From assembly GCF_043555885.1 (NCBI RefSeq), contig NZ_JBIGHX010000003.1:806001-870000 (forward strand): DNA of 64,000 nt. Reading direction: 5' to 3'. This DNA comes from Pelomonas lactea. GTDB lineage: Bacteria; Pseudomonadota; Gammaproteobacteria; Burkholderiales; Burkholderiaceae_C. Position numbers and translations under genes: made by a program. The notes beneath the pieces were generated by a model that had not been told where the DNA came from, searched no databases, and worked only from the letters and a program-made list of their open reading frames with translations. How positions within the stretch are numbered: position 1 is the stretch's first letter; every line of letters starts with the position of its first letter. Below are positions 19,302 to 28,287 of this stretch, piece by piece.

Positions 19302-19364
19302 TCAACAAGCCGCCGCCAGCGCCACCCGGCGCGAGCGCCTGGTTCAAAGCAAGCAAGGAGACAA

Positions 19365-22300
19365 ATGAAACACCCCCAGATTTCCAAGTTCCGGCGTCAG
19401 CCCGCTCACGCGCGCCTGAATCCCGTGGCGCTGGCCTCGACGCTGGCGCTGCTGACGGGCGCCGGCGCCGTCCAGGCTCAGCAGGCCGCTGCGGCGACAC
19501 CGAATCAGTCGCTGGAGACGGTTGTCGTCACGGGCATTCGCAAGTCCCTTGACAGCGCTGTCACGCTCAAGCGCGAGTCGCGCGGTCTGGTTGATGGCAT
19601 CGTGGCCGAGGACATCGGCAAGTTCCCCGACACCAACCTCGCCGAGTCGATGCAGCGCATTGCCGGCGTGTCCATCGACCGCAACAACAGCGGCGAAGGC
19701 TCGAAGGTCACGGTTCGTGGTGTCGGCCCGGAATTCAACATGGTGCTGTTGAACGGGCGGCAGATGCCGACGTCGTCCGGCGGTGCACGTGCCTTCGACT
19801 TCGCCAACCTGGCTTCCGACGCGGTTTCCGCGCTGGAGGTGTACAAGACCGCCCGCGCCTCGTCGCCGACGGGTGGTATCGGCGCCACCATCAACGTCAA
19901 GACGGCCCGCCCGCTGGACGTGCGCGAGCGCATCGCCAGCATCGGTGTCAAGGTCAATTCGGACGCATCGGTCTCCCGCCTGCCCGATGAGATCAAGGGC
20001 GACAAGCTCACGCCTGAAATCTCCGGCCTCTACAGCGACGCGTTTGCCGACCGCACGATCGGCATCGCGATCAACGGCAGCTATTCCAAGCGCAACTCGG
20101 GTTCCAACAACGCGTTCACCGGCAACGGCTGGCAGACGCAGCCCATCACGAACGGCACTGCAGGTACCGCGTACGACGGCGTACCGGCCAGCAACCTGAA
20201 GAACTTTCCCACCAGTGGCTTCGTCACGCACACGAACGACGTGCGCTATCGGGTGACCAACCTGGAGCGAGAGCGCCTGAACGGTCAGGCCGTGCTGCAG
20301 TTCGCGCCGTCCAAGGCCTTGAAGTTCACGCTGGACCACACGCTGGCCATCAACAGCGTCAAGTCGCGCGCCATCGAGAACTCCGCCTGGTTCGGCCCGT
20401 CCTACTCGGGCCCGCTGAACGGCGCGCCGCCGACGACGTTCGTCAGGACGGGCGATGTGTCCGACCCCATCATCCAGACCGCCACCTGGGACGGCACGCA
20501 CGACTACGCGATGTACGCGGCCCAGTTTGCGACCAAGACCAAGCTGAACTCCACCGGTTTCAATGCGGCCTGGAAGGTCAGCGAGGCGCTGAACATCGAG
20601 CTGGATGCTCACTCGTCGAAGTCCAAGACCAGCCCGGACAGCCCCTACGGTTCCAACAGCGTCATCGACCTTGCACTGTTCAATCAGGGCAATACGACGA
20701 TGTACTACGACCAGAAGTTCCCGGTCATGAGCTCGCCGGGTCTGGCGTACGACTCCAACAAGACCACCGTCACGGGTTCGCAGTTCCAGAACGACTTGTC
20801 CGACCAGAAGGTCGATCAAGTGCAGTTGCATGGCACCTATCGCCTGGGTACTGACGACAAGCTGCTGGCGGGTCTGGGTTTCACCAAGCTGAACAACCGC
20901 ACGGCCAGCGTCAACAACTTCCACGGCGACTGGGGCGGCATCGGTCCTCAAGGCTCGTTCAAGAACGTGAACGTGTCGCAGTACAGCCTGCCCAGCTTCT
21001 TCAGCCGGATTCCGGGCAGCGGCGACTCGCGCCAGTTCCAGACGTTCTTCGTGCCGGACTTCGACGCCCTGCGTGCCCAGGCCATCAAGAACGCGCAGTC
21101 CTTCCGCCCGACGTCGCTTGGCGCCGGCGCTCCGCTGACCAAGGCAGAGGCCGAAGCCTACTTCTCGCCGCTGCCGGACTACACCAGCGGCAGCGACTGG
21201 CGGACCACCGAGAAGTCCACCTCGCTGTATGGCCAGTGGGACCACTCCTTCGACACCGAGATGCCGATGAACCTGTCGGTGGGCCTGCGCTATGAGCGGA
21301 CCAAGATCGAATCGTCGTCGCAGGTCACCTCCTACTCGGGCACCAACTGGTACGCGGAAAACGAGGTGTCCCTGACGGGCGGCACCAGCACCTTCGGCAC
21401 GAAGACCGGCAGCTACAAGTACTTCCTGCCGAGCATCGACTGGGACATGGACGTGACGTCCAACCTCAAGGTGCGTGCCAGCTACGGCGTCAACATCGGC
21501 CGCCCCAACTTCGGCGACATGCTGGGCGGCATCAGCCTGAACCCCAACTCCGGCCGCTACAACATCCACGGCAGCGGCTCGACCGGCGACCCGGCGCTGA
21601 AGCCGCTGAAGTCCAAGAACCTGGACCTGTCTGCCGAGTACTACTACGCCAAGTCGTCGTATGTGGCTGCCGGCGCCTTCTACAAGAAGGTGACGGACTT
21701 CTTCAGCAAGAAGGTCGTCCAGGCCACCTTCGCCGGCCTGAACCAGCCCGCCAGCGGCCAGTACTACGACGCCGCCCGTGCTGCGGGCATCGCCGCCGAC
21801 AAGCCCAAGCTGCTGCGCAACTACATCTTCCAGAACTACAACGGCCGTCCGGGCGTGAAGGTCACGGACGCCAGCGATCCGACCTTCCTGAAGGGCGACA
21901 TCCTGGGATCGGTTGCCGGCGCCCAGCCGCTGGTGTTTGACATCACCACGCCGTCCAACGGCGATGGCGACACCATCAAGGGCCTGGAGTTGAACTTCCA
22001 GCACATGTTCGGGTCCACCGGCTTCGGTGTCTCGGGCAACTACACCTTCGTCAGGAGCGGCCTGAAGTTCAACAACAACAGCAGCAGCACGAGCACGCAG
22101 AGCGGTCTGGTGGGTATCAGCGATTCCGCCAACCTGGTCGGTTTCTATGAGAACGACGTGTGGTCCGTTCGCCTGGCCTACAACTGGCGCGACGAGTTCC
22201 TCGCGGCTCGTGTGAACGGCGACGCCAACGACCCGGTGTACACCGAGCCGTTTGGTCAGGTCGACGCGTCCATCGGCTACAAGTTCGGCAAGAACCTGAC

Positions 22301-22427
22301 GTTGCAGGTGGACCTGCTGAACCTGAACGACGGCTACATCCGCCAGCATGGCCGCAGCAAGAGCGAAGTCCTGTCCAACGTGCAGACCGGCCGCCGTTAC
22401 CTGATTGGTGCTCGTTATCGCTTCTAA
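19365..22427 (+). CDS. TonB-dependent receptor heading the halogenase cluster
   Basis: A 1020-residue outer-membrane receptor importing an unknown ligand with TonB energy. The signal peptide ends near residue 45 (VQAQQAAA). A TonB-box-like ETVVVTG follows, then the plug domain (IVAEDIGKFPDTNLAES, then VTVRGVGPEFNMVLLNGR). A 22-strand barrel ends in the aromatic terminus GARYRF. The start at 19365 has the Shine-Dalgarno sequence AAGGAG. This is the receptor subclass that in Caulobacter and Xanthomonas is often coupled to tryptophan-halogenase-like and SapC genes, as here. Codon use looks less GC-biased than in the flanking housekeeping genes. A long hairpin follows the gene. Confidence 0.92.
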   Translation: MKHPQISKFRRQPAHARLNPVALASTLALLTGAGAVQAQQAAAATPNQSLETVVVTGIRKSLDSAVTLKRESRGLVDGIVAEDIGKFPDTNLAESMQRIAGVSIDRNNSGEGSKVTVRGVGPEFNMVLLNGRQMPTSSGGARAFDFANLASDAVSALEVYKTARASSPTGGIGATINVKTARPLDVRERIASIGVKVNSDASVSRLPDEIKGDKLTPEISGLYSDAFADRTIGIAINGSYSKRNSGSNNAFTGNGWQTQPITNGTAGTAYDGVPASNLKNFPTSGFVTHTNDVRYRVTNLERERLNGQAVLQFAPSKALKFTLDHTLAINSVKSRAIENSAWFGPSYSGPLNGAPPTTFVRTGDVSDPIIQTATWDGTHDYAMYAAQFATKTKLNSTGFNAAWKVSEALNIELDAHSSKSKTSPDSPYGSNSVIDLALFNQGNTTMYYDQKFPVMSSPGLAYDSNKTTVTGSQFQNDLSDQKVDQVQLHGTYRLGTDDKLLAGLGFTKLNNRTASVNNFHGDWGGIGPQGSFKNVNVSQYSLPSFFSRIPGSGDSRQFQTFFVPDFDALRAQAIKNAQSFRPTSLGAGAPLTKAEAEAYFSPLPDYTSGSDWRTTEKSTSLYGQWDHSFDTEMPMNLSVGLRYERTKIESSSQVTSYSGTNWYAENEVSLTGGTSTFGTKTGSYKYFLPSIDWDMDVTSNLKVRASYGVNIGRPNFGDMLGGISLNPNSGRYNIHGSGSTGDPALKPLKSKNLDLSAEYYYAKSSYVAAGAFYKKVTDFFSKKVVQATFAGLNQPASGQYYDAARAAGIAADKPKLLRNYIFQNYNGRPGVKVTDASDPTFLKGDILGSVAGAQPLVFDITTPSNGDGDTIKGLELNFQHMFGSTGFGVSGNYTFVRSGLKFNNNSSSTSTQSGLVGISDSANLVGFYENDVWSVRLAYNWRDEFLAARVNGDANDPVYTEPFGQVDASIGYKFGKNLTLQVDLLNLNDGYIRQHGRSKSEVLSNVQTGRRYLIGARYRF

Positions 22428-22486
22428 GCGATGAGCACCACCGCCCGGTGATCGCCCCCCGCGGGGCGTGCCGGGTGGCCGATCTT

Positions 22487-22530
22487 GGCCGAGGCGGGCG
22501 TGCTGCGCCCGCCTCGGCCATGTCTGTTTG
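22487..22530 (+). terminator. Long hairpin after the TonB receptor (terminator or attenuator)
   Basis: A perfect 14-bp stem GGCCGAGGCGGGCG / CGCCCGCCTCGGCC (22487-22500 with 22506-22519) around TGCTG is followed by ATGTCTGTTTGT, a weak U-rich tail. It may attenuate readthrough from the receptor gene into the halogenase gene rather than stop it. Confidence 0.5.
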
Positions 22531-22587
22531 TACAAGTCCTGGGCGTTTGCGGCCTGCCACGCAGCCGCAAGGGCCATACTTTCCCGG

Positions 22588-24156
22588 ATGAATCTCGAGG
22601 TGACAGCGGTTCGGCGCATCGTGGTGCTGGGGGGCGGTTCGGCAGGCTGGTTGACCGCCGCGACGCTGGCTGCGGAGCTTGGCGGTGAAGGCCCTGACGG
22701 GCTGCAGATCACGCTCATCGAATCCCCCGACATGCCGTCCATCGGCGTGGGCGAGGGCACCTGGCCGACGATGCGCGCCACGCTGCAGCGCATCGGGCTC
22801 AGCGAGGTCGAGCTGGTGCGCGAGTGCGACGCCGCGTTCAAGCAGGGCTCGCGCTTCGACGGCTGGCTGCATGGCGCCGCCGGTGCCGAGGGTGACCGCT
22901 ACTACCACCCCTTCACGCTGCCCCACGGCTGGGGCGACGTCGAACTGGCGAGCGCGTGGCTGCAGGGCGGCCGCGAGCTGCCGTTCGCTGCCAGCGTGGG
23001 CGCGCAACCGCATCTCTGCGATGCCTTTCTTGCGCCCAAGCAGACGACGACGCCCGAGTTCGGCGGCGTCATGAACTACGGCTACCACTTCGACGCCGTC
23101 AAGCTGGGCCATCTGCTGCAGCGACACGCGACCGTCAAGCTGGGCGTGCGCCATGTCGTCGACCACGTCGCCGCCGTGCGATCGCACGAGAACGGTGACA
23201 TTGCCGCGCTGAGTACCCGCTCGCACGGCGACATTGACGGCGATCTCTTCATCGACTGTTCCGGCCTGGCCAGCCTGCTGCTGGGCCAGCACTACGGCGT
23301 CGCGCTGCGCTCCGAGAAGGACGTGCTGTTCAACGACAGCGCGCTGGCCGTGCAGGTACCGCACGCCGACGCGCAGGCGCCGCTGGCCTGCGCCACCGTC
23401 TCCACGGCCCACGTCGAAGGCTGGACCTGGGACATCGGCCTGCCCACGCGGCGCGGCATCGGCCTGGTGTTCTCCAGCAGCCACACGGACGATGCCGCTG
23501 CCGAGCGCGCGCTGCTCGCGCATCTGCGGCGCAACGGGCTCTCGCTCGGCAACGCGACGCCGCGCCTGCTGCGCTTCAACCCCGGCTATCGCGAGCAGTT
23601 CTGGCACCGCAACTGCGTCGCCGTCGGCCTGTCTGCCGGCTTCATCGAGCCGCTGGAGGCGTCGGCGCTGGCGCTGGTTGAACTGTCCGCGGCCTTCATC
23701 CGCGACGAGATGCCGGCCCGCCGCGCGGACATGGACCTGGTGGCCCGGCGCTTCAATGCGGCCTTCGCCTACCGCTGGGCGCGCATCATTGATTTCCTGA
23801 AGCTGCACTACGTGCTGAGCCGCCGTGACGACAGCGCCTACTGGCGCGAGCACCGCGCGGCCGCTACGCAGCCCGACTCGCTGCGCGAGCTGCTGCAGCT
23901 GTGGCACCACCGTGCGCCGTCCCGCAATGATGTCGACCGCGCCGAGGAGGTCTTCCCGGCGGCGAGCTACCAGTACATCCTCTACGGCATGCAGTTCGAG
24001 CCCGCGCTGCGGGCGCTGCGCGCCGACCGGCTGGCTGCGGCGCGCTCCAGTCTGAAGGACGTGACGACAATCACCCGGCGCTTGCTCGGCGGCCTGCCCC
24101 GCCACCGCGAGCTCATCCAACACATCCGCGCGCACGGCATGCCGCCGGCCGCCTGA
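22588..24156 (+). CDS. Flavin-dependent tryptophan halogenase-like protein 1
   Basis: A 522-residue FAD-dependent halogenase-family protein. FAD-binding motif GGGSAGW is at residues 15-21 and SIGVGEGTWPTM is near 51-62. The lysine corresponding to the catalytic Lys of PrnA is Lys85 in DAAFKQGSRF. The family signature WxWxIP is altered to W279-T-W-D-I-G-L-P. It lacks a close match to amino-acid halogenases and belongs to the group found beside TonB receptors, whose substrate is unknown. The start at 22588 is chosen because the Rossmann strand begins a few residues later. It is followed by a 178-bp gap containing nested inverted repeats. Confidence 0.85.
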   Translation: MNLEVTAVRRIVVLGGGSAGWLTAATLAAELGGEGPDGLQITLIESPDMPSIGVGEGTWPTMRATLQRIGLSEVELVRECDAAFKQGSRFDGWLHGAAGAEGDRYYHPFTLPHGWGDVELASAWLQGGRELPFAASVGAQPHLCDAFLAPKQTTTPEFGGVMNYGYHFDAVKLGHLLQRHATVKLGVRHVVDHVAAVRSHENGDIAALSTRSHGDIDGDLFIDCSGLASLLLGQHYGVALRSEKDVLFNDSALAVQVPHADAQAPLACATVSTAHVEGWTWDIGLPTRRGIGLVFSSSHTDDAAAERALLAHLRRNGLSLGNATPRLLRFNPGYREQFWHRNCVAVGLSAGFIEPLEASALALVELSAAFIRDEMPARRADMDLVARRFNAAFAYRWARIIDFLKLHYVLSRRDDSAYWREHRAAATQPDSLRELLQLWHHRAPSRNDVDRAEEVFPAASYQYILYGMQFEPALRALRADRLAAARSSLKDVTTITRRLLGGLPRHRELIQHIRAHGMPPAA

Positions 24157-24316
24157 GAGGGTGAAAGCGAATCCAACATGCCCGCCTTGCCGCCCCAAAG
24201 CGCCCCACTCGTCGTTGCAAATGCTCGCCGTAGCCCGAGCTACGGCTGCGCTTTGCGCCTAGATTGGGGTGCTTTGGAGCGCCCCTTCGGGCACGCCGGA
24301 CTCCCTCTCACCCTCT
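24154..24316. repeat. Nested inverted-repeat element between halogenase 1 and sapC
   Basis: Three concentric pairs occur. The outer is AGAGGGTGA (24156-24164) with TCACCCTCT (24308-24316). The middle is CCAAAGCGCCCCA (24195-24207) with TGGGGTGCTTTGG (24265-24277), one mismatch. The inner is GCCGTAGC (24227-24234) with GCTACGGC (24239-24246) around CCGA. In RNA the whole intergenic region could fold into one long interrupted hairpin. It could be a small repetitive element, a processing site or an attenuator. No coding function is seen. Confidence 0.6.
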
Positions 24317-24334
24317 GACCACTGACGAGACCTC

Positions 24335-25030
24335 ATGCCGCAACTGCTCAACAACATCCAGCACAAGGACGTGCGCGTCATCACCCAGCGCGGCGCGCAA
24401 TGGGGCGACGACCTCATGTCGGCCCCCATCACGGTCGACGAGTTCCGCAAGGTCCAGGCGCATTACCCCATCGTCTTCCAGCCCGACGGCAACGGCAGCT
24501 TCGCGCCGGCGGCGCTGTTCGGCCTGCAGGAGGGCGACAACCTGTTCCTGGACGGGCAGGGCTGGGATGCCGACTACCTGCCGCTGTCGGTGCAGCGCCT
24601 GCCGTTCTCCATCGGCGTCGCCGACGGTGAGCTGCGCATGATGATCGACATGGACAGCAAGCGTGTCAGCCAAGGCGCGGAAGGCGAGGCCGTGTTCCTG
24701 CCTCACGGCGGCATCACCGACCTCACCGAGAACGCCAACGCCGTGCTGCGCGCGCTGCACGAAGGCCTCGAGGCCACGGCCGACTTCGTGCAGACGCTGG
24801 TGCGCTACGAGCTGCTGGAGCCCTTCGTGCTGGATGTCGAGCGCCCTGACGGCTCGCATGGCCAGCTGACGGGCTTCTACTTCATCCACGAGGAGCGTCT
24901 TGCCGGGCTGGACGCGCAGGCCGTGGGCCTGCTGCATCAGGCCGACTACCTGCAGCCGATCTACATGGCCATCGCCTCCGTGTCCAACTTCCGGGCGTTG
25001 ATCAAGCGCCACCTCGCCCGCGGGGCCTGA
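24335..25030 (+). CDS. SapC family protein
   Basis: A 231-residue soluble protein of the SapC family (PF07277), named after an S-layer-associated gene but of unknown biochemistry. Family-like features are the N-terminal HKDVRV segment, the YPIVFQPDGNG strand, AALFGLQEGDNLFLDG, and the YLPLSVQRLPFSIG and FYFIHEERL segments. No signal peptide is seen, so it is probably cytoplasmic. SapC proteins recur next to TonB receptors, halogenase-like proteins and cupin-8 proteins. The gene runs directly into the cupin gene (4 bp gap), indicating cotranscription. Confidence 0.88.
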   Translation: MPQLLNNIQHKDVRVITQRGAQWGDDLMSAPITVDEFRKVQAHYPIVFQPDGNGSFAPAALFGLQEGDNLFLDGQGWDADYLPLSVQRLPFSIGVADGELRMMIDMDSKRVSQGAEGEAVFLPHGGITDLTENANAVLRALHEGLEATADFVQTLVRYELLEPFVLDVERPDGSHGQLTGFYFIHEERLAGLDAQAVGLLHQADYLQPIYMAIASVSNFRALIKRHLARGA

Positions 25031-25034
25031 TCGC

Positions 25035-26009
25035 ATGAGCGCCCACGCACTCGGTGACGTGCCGGCCGACGTGCTGCGGTCCACGCAGCCCGTGGTGCTG
25101 CGCGGGCTGGTCGCGCACTGGCCGATGGTGCAGGCGGCGCGGCGCTCCGACGCCGAGTTCTGCGACTACCTGCGCGGCTTTGGCGCCGCCAAGCGCCTGC
25201 TGGTGTGGCGAGGCTCGGCGGACATCGGGGGGCGCTTCTTCTACAACGACGACCTCAGCGGCTTCAACTTCGAGCGCCAGCGGAGCACGCTGGAGGTGGT
25301 GCTGGGCGAACTGCTGGCCGGCTCGCCCGATGCCCTCTACGTCGGCTCGACCGAGATCGACGCTGCCTTCCCCGCGCTGCGGCGGCACAACGACCTGCCC
25401 GTGCTGGCCGGCTTCGACCCGATCGTGAGCCTGTGGCTGGGCAACCGCATCCGTGTGGCGCCGCATTTCGACCTGCCCGACAACATCGCCTGTGTCGTCG
25501 CCGGGCGGCGCCGTTTCACGCTGTTCCCGCCCGAGCAGGTGGGCAACCTCTACATCGGCCCGCTGGACCTCACGCCCGCAGGCCAGCCCATCAGCCTCGT
25601 CGACCAGGCGCATCCCGACCTGGATCGCTTCCCCCGCTACGCCGAGGCGCTGCGGCATGCCCAGGTGTTCGAGCTGGAGCCCGGCGATGCACTTTTCCTG
25701 CCCAGCCAGTGGTGGCATGGCGTCGAGTCGCTGGACGCTGTCAGCGGGCTGGTGAATTTCTGGTGGCGCCAGTCCCCGCCCTACATGGACACGCCGTTCA
25801 ACGCGCTGATGATGGCGTTGCTGACGCTGCGTGACCTGCCGCCGGCGCAGCGCGACGCCTGGCGCGCGCTGTTCGACCACTATGTGTTCGATGCCAACGC
25901 CGAAACCGCCGCGCACATCCCGCCCGCTGCCCGCGGCCTCCTGAACCCCATCAGTGACCACGGCGCGCGCCAGGTGCGCGCGCTGCTGCTGAGCCGACTC
26001 AACCGATAA
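25035..26009 (+). CDS. Cupin-8/JmjC-like Fe(II) dioxygenase
   Basis: A 324-residue member of the cupin_8 (JmjC, FIH-like) family. These enzymes usually hydroxylate a substrate using 2-oxoglutarate and Fe(II). The iron ligands are visible as His144-x-Asp146 in APHFDLPDN and His228 in QWWHGVE. RRRFTLFPPEQV follows the first motif as in the family. The N-terminal PVVLRGLVAHWP is also typical. It sits between sapC and the second halogenase gene with gaps of 4 and 14 bp. A role in modifying whatever the receptor imports, or a protein partner, is inference. Confidence 0.87.
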   Translation: MSAHALGDVPADVLRSTQPVVLRGLVAHWPMVQAARRSDAEFCDYLRGFGAAKRLLVWRGSADIGGRFFYNDDLSGFNFERQRSTLEVVLGELLAGSPDALYVGSTEIDAAFPALRRHNDLPVLAGFDPIVSLWLGNRIRVAPHFDLPDNIACVVAGRRRFTLFPPEQVGNLYIGPLDLTPAGQPISLVDQAHPDLDRFPRYAEALRHAQVFELEPGDALFLPSQWWHGVESLDAVSGLVNFWWRQSPPYMDTPFNALMMALLTLRDLPPAQRDAWRALFDHYVFDANAETAAHIPPAARGLLNPISDHGARQVRALLLSRLNR

Positions 26010-26023
26010 GCGCGCCGCCGCCC

Positions 26024-28255
26024 ATGAACACGCAATCTGCGCCCAAGCCCGTCAAACGCGTCGTCATCGCCGGCGGCGGCACCGCCGGCTGGATGGTCGC
26101 CGCCGGCCTGTCCAAATGCCTGGGCAAGCAGGTCGACATCCGGCTCGTCGAGTCCGAGGAGATCGGCACCGTGGGCGTCGGCGAGGCCACCATCCCGACG
26201 CTGCACATCCTTCACGAGATCCTGGACCTGGACGAGAAGGAGTTCATCCAGGCCACGCAGGCCACCTTCAAGCTGGGCATCAGCTTCGAGAACTGGCGCA
26301 ACGTCGGCGAGGACTACTTCCACTCCTTCGGCAAGACCGGCCAGGGACACTGGACGGCGGGCTTTCACCACTTCTGGCTTGAAGGCCGCCGGCGCGGCCT
26401 GGCCAGCAGCTACGGCGACTACTGCCTGGAGCTGCGCGCGGCGATGGACAAGCGCTTCGCGCTGCTGCCAGACAACGGCATCAACTACGCGTACCACTTC
26501 GACGCGACGCTGTACGGCCAGTACCTGCGTCGCTTTGCCGAGAACCTCGGCGTGCAGCGCCTCGAAGGCAGGATCGCGCAGGTTCAGCAGGATGCCGACA
26601 GCGGCTTCCTCACGGGCCTGCAGCTGGCCGACGGCAGGCTGGTGGAGGGCGACTTCTTCATCGACTGCACCGGCATGCGCTCGCTGCTGCTGGGCGAGAC
26701 GCTGGGCGTGCCGTACGAGAGCTGGTCGCACTGGCTTCCCTGCGACAGCGCGCTGGCCGTGCAGACCACCCGCGTCGGCGAGCCCGTGCCCTACACCCGC
26801 TCCATCGCCCATCCCTGGGGCTGGCAGTGGCGCATTCCGCTGCAGCACCGCGTCGGCAACGGCGTCGTCTTCAGCAGCCGGCACGTCAGCGACGACGAGG
26901 CCAAGGCCGCGCTGCTGGCCAATGTCGAGGGCGAGGTGCTGCGCGAGCCGCGCGTCATCCGCTTCACGCCGGGTCAGCGCGAGCGGGTCTGGGAGAAGAA
27001 CTGCGTCGCCATCGGCCTGTCCAGCGGCTTCCTGGAGCCGCTGGAGTCCACCAGCATCCACCTGATCCAGAAGGGCCTGACGCGGCTCGTCGAGCTGTTC
27101 CCCACCGACGGCGTGCGCCAGAGCGACATCGACGAATACAACCTGCAGACGCGCGACGCCATCGAGGTCGTGCGCGACTTCATCATCCTGCACTACCACG
27201 TGACGAACCGCGACGACTCCGCCTTCTGGCGCGGCTGCCGTGACATGGCCGTGCCGCCGCTGCTCGCCCACCGCATCCAGCACTTCCGCGACACGGCGCG
27301 CATCATGCTGCGCCAGGGCGAGCTGTTCGCCGAGAACTCCTGGGTGCAGGTGATGCTGGGGCAGGGCATCGCACCCGCCAGCCATCACCCCATCACGCGC
27401 AACATGGACGACCGCGCGCTGGGCGAGTTCCTGTCCGGCATCCGCAAGGACATCACCCGCACGCTGATGAAGCTGCCCACGCACCAGCAGTTCATCGACC
27501 GGTTCTGTCCTGCGCCTCATGCCGACGTCCAGGGCGGCACAGCCGCGCTGCGCATCAACCCGGACGCCCGCGTGGAGGTGATGACGCTGGCCGACGGCGC
27601 GCGCGTCTTCATCGTCGACGACTTCGCGCAGGACCCCGACGCGCTGGTCGCGCTGCTGCAGGCCGACCAGCAGCGCTTCAGGCCCGTGCCGGGCCATCCC
27701 TACCCCGGCCCGCAGCTGGGCCTGCCCGACAGCATGCTCGCCGAGCTGGACGCGTTCTTCCGCCAGCGCCTGGGCGGCGCGCTGCAGCTGGGCGCGCCGC
27801 TGGGCGCGATGGCGCGGTTCTCGCGTGTCGTGCAGGACCCCGCCACGCTCGACGCCCGCCAGCGCATCTGCCACCGCGACGACTCCGGCATGGCCGCCGA
27901 CGAGACCGTGGCCGCCGCGGTGCACTATCTCTTCAAGGACGAGCAGCTGGGCGGCACGGTGTTCTTCCGCTCGCTGATGTCGGAGGCCGACACCGCGCGC
28001 CTGCGGCACGACGCCGACGTGCTGGACGCCAGCGCCTTCGGCGACAAGTACGGCCTCGCGCCCGGCTACATGACCGAGAGCAACCGCTACTTCGAGGTCA
28101 TCGGCCGCGTGCCTGCGCGCTGGAACCGCGCCATCTTCTACGACGGCGCCATCTTCCATTCCGGCGACATCCGCTGGGCCGCCGCCCGCGCGGGCTACCT
28201 CGCCGACCCCGGCCGGCTGACGCTCAACGCGTTCTTCAAGAGCCGCAAGCGCTGA
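26024..28255 (+). CDS. Tryptophan halogenase-like protein 2 fused to a C-terminal 2OG-Fe(II) oxygenase-like (DUF6445-like) domain
   Basis: A 743-residue fusion. Residues 1 to about 505 are a complete flavin-dependent halogenase. It has GGGTAGW (17-23), GVGEATIPT (51-59), catalytic-type Lys83 in TFKLGISFENW, and the canonical signature W267-Q-W-R-I-P272. After the halogenase end, residues from about 530 form a second domain. It carries His617-R-Asp619 (ICHRDD), GGTVFFRS, His712 (AIFHSGDI) and Arg731 (GRLTLNAFF). This is the HxD...H...R layout of a 2-oxoglutarate/Fe(II) oxygenase, and the ending resembles DUF6445 proteins, which I know as separate genes in similar clusters. No stop codon or frame change separates the halves. 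It ends 32 bp before hemC. Confidence 0.83.
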   Translation: MNTQSAPKPVKRVVIAGGGTAGWMVAAGLSKCLGKQVDIRLVESEEIGTVGVGEATIPTLHILHEILDLDEKEFIQATQATFKLGISFENWRNVGEDYFHSFGKTGQGHWTAGFHHFWLEGRRRGLASSYGDYCLELRAAMDKRFALLPDNGINYAYHFDATLYGQYLRRFAENLGVQRLEGRIAQVQQDADSGFLTGLQLADGRLVEGDFFIDCTGMRSLLLGETLGVPYESWSHWLPCDSALAVQTTRVGEPVPYTRSIAHPWGWQWRIPLQHRVGNGVVFSSRHVSDDEAKAALLANVEGEVLREPRVIRFTPGQRERVWEKNCVAIGLSSGFLEPLESTSIHLIQKGLTRLVELFPTDGVRQSDIDEYNLQTRDAIEVVRDFIILHYHVTNRDDSAFWRGCRDMAVPPLLAHRIQHFRDTARIMLRQGELFAENSWVQVMLGQGIAPASHHPITRNMDDRALGEFLSGIRKDITRTLMKLPTHQQFIDRFCPAPHADVQGGTAALRINPDARVEVMTLADGARVFIVDDFAQDPDALVALLQADQQRFRPVPGHPYPGPQLGLPDSMLAELDAFFRQRLGGALQLGAPLGAMARFSRVVQDPATLDARQRICHRDDSGMAADETVAAAVHYLFKDEQLGGTVFFRSLMSEADTARLRHDADVLDASAFGDKYGLAPGYMTESNRYFEVIGRVPARWNRAIFYDGAIFHSGDIRWAAARAGYLADPGRLTLNAFFKSRKR

Positions 28256-28287
28256 GGCCGCGCGCCATGGCCTCGATAATCGTCGCC

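Larger units (their letters stand above)
18513..19364. other. Gene-free stretch upstream of the TonB receptor
   Basis: No open frame here has credible protein character. Plus-strand frames around 18258-18985 are Arg/Cys-rich and match nothing recognisable. The stretch holds a 19-bp direct repeat (18639-18676), an AACGATA/TATCGTT inverted repeat (18990-18996/19009-19015), the palindrome TTGACAGCGTTGTCAA, and a second palindrome cluster at 19283-19301. Base composition becomes noticeably more AT-rich from about 18960, consistent with the promoter region of the downstream receptor gene. Confidence 0.6.

Noticed and set aside
19344..22841. A 1165-residue open frame antisense to the TonB receptor
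   Set aside because: It mirrors the codon pattern of the receptor gene, is rich in Val/Arg/His/Gln with no fold-like pattern, and the plus-strand product is an obvious TonB receptor.
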